From positions 248,001-312,000 of the forward strand of contig JAQFWX010000007.1 in assembly GCA_027605045.1 (NCBI GenBank): a stretch of 64,000 nucleotides of DNA. The letters run 5' to 3'. Positions 11,954-22,961 of this stretch are shown here, piece by piece (the first letter of the stretch is position 1; each line of letters opens with the position of its first letter). Under the pieces are notes generated by a model. The model worked only from the letters and a program-made list of their open reading frames with translations, was not told the DNA's origin and did no database searches. The translations under genes and the position numbers were made by a program. The DNA is from Phallus indusiatus. Its lineage: Eukaryota > Basidiomycota > Agaricomycetes > Phallales > Phallaceae.

Positions 11954-12838
11954 TCATTCATTTGATTCTTCTTTTCTTTGTAGCCGTAAACTTTTCTCTA
12001 GTTCCGCGAAAGCCAATAAACTGACATCGAGTCCGGAATTTGGTATACCCGAATCCGGATCTTGCCGCGGAGTTGCTGCATTGTCCAGGTCTAGTTCCTA
12101 GATGACGAAATGGGGGAACAAGAATGAGAAAATTTCTGGTTTAAATTGAGCGATGCAGGTAAAATAGATCACCTCTTGGAGCTCTTTTGGCCATTCTGAG
12201 ACGGGAACGCTCTTGGACGCTAAAGCCGTGCGAACGGACTTCAAGGAGTCCCGGTACGCCTCGAGAGAAGTGATGTATAGATCATACACACAAATTGCGC
12301 AACCTAATTCATATTAAAAAACGTCTAGAACCAGTTCCAAAAAAAAAACATGTGAAAAGCGTGTTACTCGCCTGACATGCAGCATTCTGAAGAAAGTTCA
12401 AGATCAGTTTTTTCTTTGGTTTTAAAATGAATTAAAGAACGTGCCATCTGGCCCAGGCGGGATTGGCTTCTCTGGCACGATCATTCCTCGGAACACCTTT
12501 GCGACAGGCATTTTGAGCGTCATACCAGAGTCGACACTCCCGACTTCTATCATCTCACCGCCCCCATCGCTGTTGACGTTATTGCTGTTCTCATCTTTCG
12601 GTTTTAACTGGCGTCGAACCGCTTTCGTCAACAGCTCCCCACGAGATGTCAAGTTATGACCGCTCTTTGGCTGATGTGGCAGTAACACTGATCTCTTCAG
12701 GTTCTTCCTCCCAATGGCAGTGGCGGCCGCCGAAGACGAATAAAATCTGCCTGTGACATGGTGAAAGTAGTGATGACGTGATGAGAGTATTGAGAGTAGT
12801 TTAGGGTATTCTGTGATAGCGTGGATGGAAATGAACAT
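11954..12838 (-). CDS. OXLD1-like (oxidoreductase-like domain) mitochondrial protein
   Basis: Exon 1 (12838-12445) has an Arg/Ser-rich mitochondrial-type start including [13 protein letters not shown], and ends in [12 protein letters not shown] 15-nt microexon (12386-12372) encodes ECCMSG. Exon 3 (12303-12173) continues [20 protein letters not shown]. Together these give the PPxPD..CCMSGCAxCVYDLY motif that defines the oxidoreductase-like domain. Exon 4 (12097-11954) is an acidic then Lys/Arg-rich tail. Both introns flanking the microexon are GC-AG, with GCACGT and GCGAGT donors. The start at 12838 is the ATG that keeps the presequence in frame. Molecular function of the family is poorly known. 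A truncated copy of exon 1 lies at 37237-37456. Confidence 0.85.
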
Positions 12839-14960
12839 GCAAGAAAAAGATGATGAAATGAAATGAACTGAGGAAGTGTGAAAAAGAGAGAAAGAGACGA
12901 AAGTAAAAGGATTAAGGGTAAAATTGGCTCGCGTGCCATGCCATGCTACATCTGCTGTCACGCTTACGAGGCTGACTCGGCTGTTCCGCCCCACGTGTAT
13001 TACGTCTTTCACGTTTTTTCAGCCATCATGCATCAAGTATGAAGTGCTGCTGCATTCGATTTATACACCTTCCACAGCCTTGGGAAATGTCGTCGACGAA
13101 CTAATGCAGAAGAATGGACCATGTTTTAAGTGGTAGTTTTGCTAACCCCGACTCGGACCCTGTATTGCATGCGCAATTGAGGAAAAACTGTACGTTGACT
13201 CTTTTGTTTTGTTTGTCGCCATTAACAGCTCGGTAAATATAGTTCTTACGACGAGCATTACCTAGTGTTTTAAGGTTTGGCTCTGAACGTCAGACGGAAC
13301 TCAATCTTGAACGCACTCTGCTACGTCGTATGCATCAAGTGCTCAAACTTTGCCTAATCCACATGAAACAATTGATGGACGTAAAGAACTTCTTAACCTA
13401 CTTGTAACTCGAAACAAAAGATGAAATCCTCCGTCGAAAGAGAATCCAACAAAGCGGGTACATGCAAACTCTCAGATCTCAGCACCAGAAGCCTTGAGGT
13501 CCCTGACACGTCGACCCATAGCTATAGTCCTGAAGTGCTTGAACTTTACCCACCGGACTTTACTAAAGCAAGGTAACTTTGCGGATCCAAAGAATGCCCG
13601 CGACAAGTCGCATCGCGCACGACAAGTCCCCCGTTGACCAACGCCATGGTTTCCTCGAATTTTCTCCCGGAGGGACGACTAAAAATAGACACGCGTACAC
13701 TCCAGAGAGACATGGGCCTCGCTCCTGTACCTGCTTCAGATCGCCCATTGCCTTTCGATGGCATTGGCAGAATTATGATTAAAACAACATCTCGTTCAAA
13801 GTGTGTGTTCAGGCTCCGAAGTTCGGCTTTGAAGAGACTGTCTCCAGTTCGTATAAAAGCCGCTCAATACGACGATAGTTGGATCTTCAAACCGCACAAC
13901 TCTCATAAAGCAGTCTTCTACATTTGGTGAGTTATACAATTCAAGATATAAGCTACGACGTGCTTGACTCAGTATGCTCTTAGACTTGTCTTAGCTCTAC
14001 AGGCGTTATACATCATCACCTATCATCATCTCTTTATCATCTCCGTCAGTCTCAATCAATCTTATTATTATATGACCAACGTTTTTGATATCTCTGCAGA
14101 GCACAATGTACATCCCCCAAATCTTCAGCGTAATCATCACCGCCGCAACACTCGCAAGCGCAGGAACAGTAGACATAACCTTCTTCAGCTCCCAATTCTG
14201 CAACCAGACCAGCACGACCATTGCCGAATTTAAACTAAACCCCGCCGGAAACGGTGGATGCATCTCGTGGGCTTCCAAGTCTTTCAATCTCCAAGTACAA
14301 GCTCCGGGATGCTCGACTGTTACTTTTTATACGGACAATGCGTGCGGGACGCCTACGGCTACGGATGTTATGGATGAGAATGGGAATTGGGATGCTGGAT
14401 GTCAGACTTTTGAGTTCCCGATTAATTCTTTTAATACTCAATGTGATTGAGAAGTTTTTTTATCGTGTACTTTGAATTTTTGTTTTGGTTGTAGTTTTCC
14501 TACGTTTGTCTAAAGAATGTTTGATATCCTATTTTTAAAGGCTGGTCTATATTACATCACTGGAGACGAGAAGTCTACTAATCGTTCTGGAGTAGTACCA
14601 GATTGGGAACAAATGATGAGTTAGCAGAATGAAGGCAATATGCCCCGAGTCGAGTAGTACGACGCCTAGTGTAAAGTGGAAAATTCAGCTGCAAACGGAT
14701 TATCGGGTTCTAAATCTGGAAGCGCTTCCTGCTGTACGTTTACTTCAAAAGTCGTCTGGTCATCGTTTATGTTTGATTATTTTACATGATATATGAAATA
14801 AATATAGCAACATATTATAGGCAAAAATCGGCTCTTGACAGATAGTGTCTGGGGCGTGAAACGGACGGCAAACCTGCTAACAAGATCACCTGAGTCGTTT
14901 ATTAAACTAATGCTAATGTCAGAGCATTGTCGAGATATTACTGTCCGAGTAGACAAGGCT
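12609..14960. repeat. segmental duplication, copy 1 (partner 37237-39690)
   Basis: Direct duplication of about 2.4 kb. It covers the 5' half of the OXLD1-like gene, a 1.2-kb non-coding stretch (12839-14105), the small secreted protein gene and the start of the O-methyltransferase A upstream region. The partner has many indels. This copy keeps intact genes, so it is taken as the parent. Within 12839-14105 several short frames occur on both strands, but their partners are frame-broken, so I regard that stretch as non-coding. Confidence 0.85.
14106..14450 (+). CDS. small secreted cysteine-rich protein
   Basis: An intronless 114-residue frame. MYIPQIFSVIITAATLASAG is a good signal peptide. The mature part has six cysteines (in SSQFCNQT, GGCISW, APGCST, NACGT, DAGCQTF and the final TQCD), consistent with three disulfides. 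No family is recognised by eye. It resembles small secreted proteins found in many Agaricomycetes. The ATG at 14106 is chosen because it directly opens the signal peptide. The paralogue at 38674-39017 is a pseudogene. Confidence 0.7.
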   Translation: MYIPQIFSVIITAATLASAGTVDITFFSSQFCNQTSTTIAEFKLNPAGNGGCISWASKSFNLQVQAPGCSTVTFYTDNACGTPTATDVMDENGNWDAGCQTFEFPINSFNTQCD

Positions 14961-15293
14961 GTAGTACTAACCTATACAGAACGGAAATGTACTGGTCCTG
15001 GACTTTACCTCCTACGTCGGTTCACGTGCTGTTCCAAATAAGGTATACATCTACATCGAGTGTCTTCCATTGGATGAACCCTCGCACGGGATCATGGTCT
15101 TGGATTGTCATTGAGAATTTTAATATTGATTGGAGCATTATTTTAACTTACATTGTGAGTGGCTCCCCTGTTCCTTTCAGACGAGTATGCGACTTCATAA
15201 ATTACGTATGCTACCTTGTTGTTCTAGATAAGGATTTGAATCTACCAGCGGATATCTGCGCATACACCTTTTGCTTCCCTCCACATTCACGTT
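14451..15293. other. upstream region of O-methyltransferase A
   Basis: The right half shares blocks with the upstream regions of the other O-methyltransferases (for example the GACAAGGCTGT block near 14950). The segment that carries TATAAAA in genes B, D and E is missing directly before this start. No gene is seen. Confidence 0.5.
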
Positions 15294-17395
15294 ATGAATT
15301 CCTCCGGAAACTCTCAAGCTCTCGCTTTGGCCAAACTGATATACGACACAACCGCAAAAATCATTGAAGAGTATAATACCGCGGGTCATTCTCTCCCATC
15401 ACTGAATTCCACCGCGCCGGGTCCCTTCGATGGTCCGGGAGAGGAGTCAGCCGAACTTGCTCGGTATACACGCATCATTGAAGGAGCATGTGCTCAACTT
15501 AGTATGATGGTCCATAAACCTGGACATGTCGTCATAAACGTGAGCTTCATTCCGTACGCGTTCAATACCAAACAGTCTGACCAAAATGCACGGCCTGTGT
15601 CAACAGAAGGCCTTCAATGTGAGTTAGTGACAGATCAGACGTATTGTGATAGCATCCAATATTGACTCTATCGAAAGCTGGTAGAGGTTTCTTGTCTCAA
15701 CGTTGTCATTAATGCCAAAGTTGCTGATAATCTACTTGATAAACCTGATGGATTGCATATCAATGAACTAGCGATCAAGGGCGGACTGGACCCAAGCAAA
15801 CTAAGGCGGGTCCTGCGTCTGCTTGTGACGGCCCATTGCTTTAGAGAAGGTGTATTTCAGTTTCCTGCCATGTGGTGTATATACTCAACTTGATTTTGGT
15901 TATTGAACAGTCAGCCCAGATGTGTTCGCTAACAACCGGATTAGTGCTCAACTGTGCATCAACAATCCATGGGGAAGCTTTGCCGGGTTTTTGTACGTGA
16001 TCATCGTGATTTTGTGAGATAAGAGGACTTGTTTTGATGAAAATTTAGAGCCGATGAGTCGCTCGCTGCTAGCGTGTATTTGAGCGAAACCATTTCAAAT
16101 CCAGAACTCGGGTCGTCTTTATCTTCGGATCATACCGCTTTTCGCAAAGCTTATGGGAAATCTGTCTTCGAACTTTATTCTATGGTAAGAAATGCCCGAA
16201 GGAATTTGCATTTTGAATTGATTTGAGTTTATATATCAGCCTGATAATATCAACCGTCACGAGGTAAGTGAAAAAATCATGTCAATTGAAAAGGCCGTGT
16301 CCTTTAAACGGACTAATCGCTAGCGATTTGGTCGAGGGATGATTGGTATTGGGGAAAAAATGGGGGAACTTTTATTGCCCAAAGGTAAATTGATTATTTT
16401 TTGCCAATTAAATGATTTTCTCAATCATTACATACCTAAGCAATGCCTTGGGGGCTCGCACCCGAGGGTTCTACTATATGCGACATGGGTGGTGGAAATG
16501 GTCATATAGCCCTTCAATTAGCCAAACAGTATCCCAATCTTCGCGTTATCGTTCAAGATCTTCCACATGTCATTGAGCAAGCGAAGCAGGTAAATGCTTC
16601 CCTGGGCTTCAAATCAATCGGCCTGTAATGCTAAAAAAAATTCCAACATGTGTAGCATTGGACCCAAACTTTCCCTGAAGCGATTGAAACTCAACGTGTT
16701 CAGTTCGTAGAATATGATTTCTTCAAAGATTCACCCTCGCCAAACTGCAAGTTCTATTTCGTGAGTTTTCAGAACATTTAGAAATGAATTCATGGATGAT
16801 AAAAGCTTAACTTAGATGCGGCATATCCTGTGAATGCATTACTGTTAAGGAAGAATTTTTCTCACCTCTTTGATCTTTTCATAGACACGACTGGCCAGAC
16901 TCCGATTGCCTGAAAATACTTTCAAATATTCGCAAAGTGATGTCACCGGACTCCTCATTACTTATTAGTATGTACGTATATTACGCATGGGACGACGTTA
17001 TTACAACCTATTGTTAGACGAGTTCGTTCTGCAGTCTGCTTCCCATGAAAGCACAACAGCGGACAAGGATGTTGACCAGGTAAGTACAGGTCTGTAATTC
17101 TGACTTTCTCAAAATCTAAGACAAGGGACAATTCGTCACGTCAGGCTTCGGAAATCATGTTGAATAATTATGAACGAGGCCGTATCCAACCATATCTAGC
17201 AGACATACTTATGATGATGTTGTTCAACAGTCAAGAACGAACTCTTCAGCAATTTATTTCCCTTACGTTAGTGGTCCTTTTTCACATAATATAGTCTACC
17301 TGACAGAATCAAATCGTAGAAAACAAGTGGGGTTAAAATATGAGAAGATTGTGGATTGTGGTGAAACAAGGATCCTGGAGTTCAGTCCGTCTTAA
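15294..17395 (+). CDS. O-methyltransferase A (PF00891 type, SAM-dependent)
   Basis: Thirteen exons encode about 450 residues. The first three exons are 15294-15539, 15678-15849 and 15911-15992. The N-terminal helical dimerisation part contains KVADNLLDKPDGLHINELA (winged-helix-like). The SAM site is ICDMGGGNGHIALQLAKQYP, followed by VIVQDLPHVIEQA. The region before the active site is FVEYDFFKDSPSPNCKFYF. The 14-nt microexon 16816-16829 encodes MRHI, and the next exon gives LHDWPDSDCLKIL with the catalytic-base His at about residue 330. It ends CGETRILEFSPS at TAA 17395. All junctions can be kept in frame. This family methylates small phenolics or polyketides, but the substrate here is unknown. 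Compared with its paralogues it lacks the TATA-containing segment upstream, and exon 2 has ELAIKGG where others have ELAAKCG. Confidence 0.85.
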
Positions 17396-18882
17396 ACATG
17401 GTGATTGTAGCAACATGTTTATTTTTCAGTCAAATTGAATGTCACGTAGTTTAATTCATTATAGAATATCTGATTGTCAAGGATTCTTTCCAATTCTTGA
17501 TTAAAATACAAAGAAAATGGTATCATAAATGCATTTATCTTACCGTCCTCTCGAATCATCATCGTTCAACCATCGCATTTTGAGGTTCATAAATCTATTC
17601 ATAACCGTACATCTCTACCTGAATTGTGATAGATAACATCCTGCTCGAAAGTTTAAACGTGAATGAAAGAGATATGCACATATGGAGAATGATAATATGG
17701 TATTGGTCCGCATCTTTTGGACCGTCGAATGTGAAAGAAACTGAGTGTCTGTAACTTTCACATTCCCCGATTACGAAATGAATAAAGAGTCAATTACTGG
17801 TGAAATATAGTGAACCGGGTAGACAAGGCTGTCAATGGCTCTCCGTGACGGAGATTAAACGTCGGATAAGCTCATTAAATTGACATTCATTGGATGCTAC
17901 GAGACTCGGATTCATTCATTTGTACTAAGATGAACGACGATCGCAGTCATGTTGTGAGAATATACGAATCAGAGAAGTGGAACATGAAACACTCACGACC
18001 GAAATTAAGATCATGACGAGCGGACTCGAAGACTCACCAGACGAGTGCATTCCCGTATTCTCGGGAATTGTGTGGTATTATTTACAATTTCGGGATTCTC
18101 CCAAGATTTACGGTCAACAGTTATTTAAAATGTATAGTCCGGAGAAGCGCAAAAAATTGTTTTGGAAAACTTGTACAATGAATTTGAAGGCGCACACCGC
18201 TCTACTTCCATCAAAGAAAGCATGTGACAGTGTATCAATAAAATGTCGAACTAGTTGTAGTCCTGATTTTCCGACAGAACTTTTATGCGCAATCCTGCGG
18301 GAACTTCAATGGTCAATGGGAAAATGCCATGGTCATGAGAACGTGGTAGAGAAACATGAGGTATCAATAAATTTTGAACCAGTAGTCTTTATTCAATGTG
18401 TTGAAATGCTAATACCAACCTATACACAAGCAAAGCGCGCAAGAAGAATGACGTGACCGGCCATCCCCATACGTCAAAGTCCCGGCACATAGGGCAACGC
18501 CCCCAGGGACTTACAGAACAACACACGCACACACACACCAGCCTATACAGAACGGAATGTTTAAGTCCTGGACTTTACTTCCCACGTCAGTCCACATGCT
18601 GTTCCAAATCAATGATACATTTACATTGAACGTCTTCCATTGAACGAGTCTTTGCGCGGTGTAGGAGCGGTTAAATATCGTAGAAATCGAAGCGTGATTG
18701 CGACTTGCATGGTGAGTGGTTCCCTTGTTCCTGGCGGAAATATGTACATACAACTCAAATAACGTATTCAGTTTTTGTAGATAAGGATTTATTTGGAGCA
18801 TAGAGCATATAAAATAAGAGGGAGGCTCTATTCTAACCTCATTACGCACACGCCTCCTTCCTTCCCAAGTGAGATTCAAGTT
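17396..18882. other. intergenic with conserved O-methyltransferase upstream block
   Basis: From about 17690 the sequence matches the upstream regions of genes D (from 39640) and E (from 60640), with partial matches before C and A. A 159-codon frame (17977-18456) lies inside, but its counterparts are frame-broken, so the block is read as conserved non-coding or promoter-associated DNA. A short CA-rich tract lies at about 18525-18540. Confidence 0.6.
18808..18814 (+). promoter_or_regulatory. TATA box of O-methyltransferase B
   Basis: TATAAAA 69 bp upstream of the ATG, within a segment conserved in genes D and E (ATTTGGAGCATA..ATAAAAT.AGAGG). Confidence 0.65.
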
Positions 18883-20968
18883 ATGAATTCCTCTGGTGAC
18901 TCTCAAGCCCTCGCATTGGCTAAACTAATATACGACACAACCGGTAAAATCATCCAAGAGTATAACACCATGGGTCATTCTCTCCAGTCCCTCGATTCCA
19001 CCGCTCCAGGTCCTCTCGATGCACAAGGAGAGTCTGCCGAACTCGCTCGATACATAGCCATAATTGAAGGTGCATGTGCTCAACTTAGTATGATGGTCCG
19101 TAAACCTGGACATGTAGTTATAACCGTGAGCTTTTCTTTTACGCTTTGTCCACGAACTCAAATGATGTACGGTCTATGTTAACAGAAAGCCTTCAATGTC
19201 AGTTAGTGACAAATGATTAGAGGTCTTGCTATGATAGTGTCCTATATTGACATGATTAAAAGTTGATAGAAATTTCTTGCATTAAGGTTGTCGTTGATGC
19301 CAAAGTTGCTGACAACTTACTTGATAAACCTGATGGGTTGCATATCAATGAACTAGCAGCCAAGTGCGGACTGGACCCGAGCAAACTAGGGCGGATCCTG
19401 CGTCTGCTTGCAACAGCCCATTTCTTTAAAGAACGTAAGTTTAGAGTTCTCACATTGTAGTTTATGCACTCAAATTGATTCCGGTCATGGAACAGTGAGT
19501 CCAGATGTGTTCGCGAACAACCGGATTAGTGTCCAATTGTGTACCAACAATCCATCGGGAAGCTTTGTCGGGTTTTTGTATGTAATCGCCGTGATTTTGT
19601 GAGATAGAAGAACCTAATCTTACGTGATGATTTAGAGCCGATGAGTCGCTCACTGCAAGCGTGTATTTGAGCGAAACCCTTTTGAATCCAGAATTCGGGT
19701 CGTCTCTATCTTCAGATCATACCGCTTTTCGCAGAGCTCATGGAACATCTTTCTTTGGATTTTATTCTGTCGTAAGAGATGTCTTGATATGATTCATGAT
19801 TGCACTCTAAATTGACCAATTTACAATCAGCCTGCTAATATTAACCGTCATGAGGTAAGTACACTAGTATTGATTGAAAAGAAGCCGTCACCCTTAAACA
19901 CATTAATTACTAGCGATTTGCTCGAGGAATGATTGGTGTAGCGGAAAAGATGGGAAAACTTTTACTGCCTACAGGTAACGGGAATATTTGAGAATAAATT
20001 ATTCTTACCTATTACCCACCTATAAGCGATTCCTTGGGGGTTTGCGCCAGAGGGATCTATCATATGTGACATGGGTGGTGGAAATGGTCATATAACCCTT
20101 CAATTAGCCAAGCAGTATTCCAATCTTCGGGTGATTGTTCAAGATCTTCCGCATGTCATTGAGCAAGCAAAGCAGGTAAATATTTCATGGGTCATCGACC
20201 TATCATTCTGAAAAAATCCTAATACGTGAATAGCTTTGGACACAAGAATTTCCTGAAGCAATCGAAACTCAACATGTCCAATTCGTAGAATATGACTTCT
20301 TCAAAGACTCACCCTCGCCAAACTGCCAGTTTTATTTCGTGAGTTTTTAAAGAATATAGAATTTTTTTTCATGGAAAGTAACAGCTTAGCTTAGATGCGG
20401 CATATCTTGTGAATAAAAAGAGTTATTTTAAGAAGAATATGTCTCACCTCTTTCATTTGTTGCAGACACGACTGGCCAGACTCCGATTGCGTGACAATAC
20501 TCTCAAATATTCGCAAAGTGATGTCGCCAGACTCCTCACTCCTCATTAGTTTGTATCTTTTAATTATTCAGCAGGGAAAGACATATTCAAACCTATTATT
20601 AGACGAGTTCGTTTTACAGCCTGCTTCCCGAGAAAGCACAACGGAGAAGGATGTTGACCAGGTGAATACGCATACGTGATTTGAACTGTTTCGAAATCCG
20701 ATGAAAGCTGTATCAGGCTCCGGAACCCATGCTGAATAACTATGGGCGAGGCGGAATCCAGCCGTATCAATTGGACATCTTAATGATGATGTTGTTAAAC
20801 AGTCAAGAACGAACTCTCGAGCAATTTGTTTCGCTTACGTTAGTAATCGCTTTTTACCTGATAAGGTTTATTTGACAGAATAGAATCCATAGAAAGCAAG
20901 CGGGATTGAAATACGAGAAAGTTGTGAATTGTGGTGAAACAAAGATCTTGGAGTTTATCCCGATTTAA
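18883..20968 (+). CDS. O-methyltransferase B
   Basis: Same 13-exon structure as gene A. Exon 1 reads MNSSGDSQALALAKLIYDTT. Exon 2 follows an AAAAG acceptor and carries KVADNLLDKPDGLHINELAA. The SAM motif is ICDMGGGNGHITLQLAKQY. The microexon 20395-20408 plus next exon give MRHIL then HDWPDSDCVTIL, so the catalytic His is kept. The end reads CGETKILEFIPI, stop TAA 20968. No lesion was found in the reading frame after splicing. The 3' flank (20969-21150) matches that of gene E, so B and E form one subgroup. Expected product is a cytosolic SAM-dependent O-methyltransferase of unknown substrate. Confidence 0.87.
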
Positions 20969-21854
20969 AGGAAGGCCAAACATAACAGCGTGACCGCGTC
21001 TTGTCAGTTGAAGTAGATGCCGTGTATTTTGGTTCATCATATGACTGAACGATGAGAATTTTTCCAATAAGTACGGTAAACATTTTTTGCATTCTGGACA
21101 GCGCGCTGTCATCCCTACCGTCTACGTGTGTTTGTCCAGAACGCGATCAGAGAAAGCAGTATCGTATAGGTATTTATCTTACTGTTTTTTTTTTTCATTA
21201 TGCATCCAGAGACTGAACGAGTAGTAAAATACGTTACACATATAGAGAATGTGATATTGCTCGCATCCATCGGACTGTTGGCACTGGCAGAAACGGTAAG
21301 CTCGGTAAGGCGCCTCCGGTATGGGCAAATGTGTGACTGTGGGTGGTAGTGGTGGTCACATCAATTTTCTTGACACCCAGTCGTCCGTCTGCTTGACCGC
21401 GTTTCGTATAAAGTATCCAGCAATTTTTTGAAGTTCGCGTATATTGACAACCATTCTTCCACTCTTTCAATCGAATTTATTGATTGAGGCGACGCATGTT
21501 TATCGTGGTGGGGCTCGCGTTTCTCTCTAATTCAGCTACTTGTGTAGACCTCCGGCATCAATACTTTGTCGCTCTAGTTCTTGCTTGCATGTCCTTGTTA
21601 AAGATTTTCAACGTATCTTCGTATTAGCGTATGGCGCATGATCCCTGTTATCACTAGATGTCGTGAACTCGAGGTAGTTCTCTAGGCGCGGTTAGCAATC
21701 TTGGTCTCTTACTGTCTAATACTCTTAAACCTTGCCCTATTCTACGAACGCTCCATTTCAAAAGTTGACCTATATAGAAGCAACGTCCACCTCCAGGAAA
21801 TTCCCGGAATCCTGTTTTCTTAGATATGCGCCCAACTTCTGATCATGGGCTTTT

Positions 21855-22005
21855 CAGCTTTCGGCGGTTTGGACAATTTTTTCTTACCCCTTCCAATAAC
21901 CTGTCAATTCTTCACCTTGATTTGGTCCTGGACGGTGATACACCTGCTGGATATTCTTCAATCTACATACCGCTTCTTTTCGCTCAACAACCTGAAGGCG
22001 CTTTA
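21855..22005 (+). pseudogene. decayed fragment of an F-box/LRR-type gene
   Basis: The sequence GGTTTGGACAATTTT and the following 120 bp align with the GLDNFRLALFKNLSSLHL to LLDILQSS part of the F-box genes at 51-54 kb, across shifted frames (SNNLSILHLDL, LLDILQST). It has no start, no F-box and several frame breaks. Confidence 0.55.
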
Positions 22006-22882
22006 TAACCCGGGAACGATACTCATCGAGGCGTTCTAACCGCCGCATTCATTTTCGGAACCTTTCTCCCCAAGGCAATCGTAGAGTCAAGGTTATAATG
22101 CTCGTTTTCGGATATCTTGATCTCCGATGGGGAATAGTAATAGCGGGTAAAGATTGGAATAGAATGATGAGCGGAGAAGACTCACTGCCACAGCTTGGCG
22201 AGTACATTCTCCGGTATCGTGTGTGGTAGTTAATTTTAAAATTCAGAATTCGCCTCGTGCGTAGTCAATTGATATAACTGTGTTATTAGTTCAGGCGTTC
22301 CTGTTGCTCTTCCTTTGATCTCCCTATGATCGTGCAGCGAATATGAGCTGATCTCGCCCCCCCGATCATTGGATACATTAACGACAGAAGACTGTATTAT
22401 ATCATATGGAAAACTCCGGGCATCAACAACCAACGACAGACTAACTGATTACCCGACAGGAAAAAAATTTCAGAGCAATTCCGCGAGAGCTCTAATTGTC
22501 AATGAGAGAATGCGATGATCACAACATAGATATTGAGAAATTTCAAACAATTGCTTTTATGCGTTGAGATGCTACTATACCCACCTATCTATACAGAACG
22601 GAATGTATTAGCCCTGAGCTTGGCTTCCCACGTCAGTTCACGTGTCGTTTTGAATGAATTATACATCTAATGTCTTGAATTGTACGAACCATCGCACGGA
22701 ATCGTGGACTTTGATGGTTGCTGTAATTGCCAATACTGATTGAATGATCACGACTTGCATGTGAGTGGTCCCTTTTTCTGACGGATGGATATACAACTCA
22801 AATTACGTACGTACGTACGTTACCTTGTTTCCTAGATAAGGACGTGAAGCTATGAGCCGCAGAATACCTCCGTTATTTGGAG

Positions 22883-22889
22883 CATAAAA
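22883..22889 (+). promoter_or_regulatory. TATA-like element of O-methyltransferase C
   Basis: CATAAAA in the same conserved context (TTATTTGGAGCATA) as the TATAAAA of genes B, D and E. It lacks two bases of the element and lies 73 bp before the ATG. Confidence 0.45.
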
Positions 22890-22961
22890 TGAGAGCGGAC
22901 CCTATTTGAAGCTCAATCTCCGCGCATACACCTGCCTTCCCCCTCAAACGTCATTCAAATT

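Larger units (their letters stand above)
20969..22961. other. 2-kb intergenic region with gene remnants
   Basis: The left part (20969-21180) is the 3' flank shared with gene E. The middle holds a decayed F-box-gene fragment (listed separately). From about 22500 it is the gene C upstream region, with an ACGT-repeat at 22804-22820. Nothing else is recognised. Confidence 0.5.

Noticed and set aside
13546..13930. Overlapping frames on both strands in the duplicated 12.8-14.1 kb stretch
   Set aside because: The counterparts at 38.0-38.5 kb have indels that are not multiples of three, and no frame is kept.
17977..18456. 159-codon frame upstream of O-methyltransferase B as a gene
   Set aside because: The same DNA before genes D and E is frame-broken and the peptide resembles no family. 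It is part of a duplicated non-coding block.
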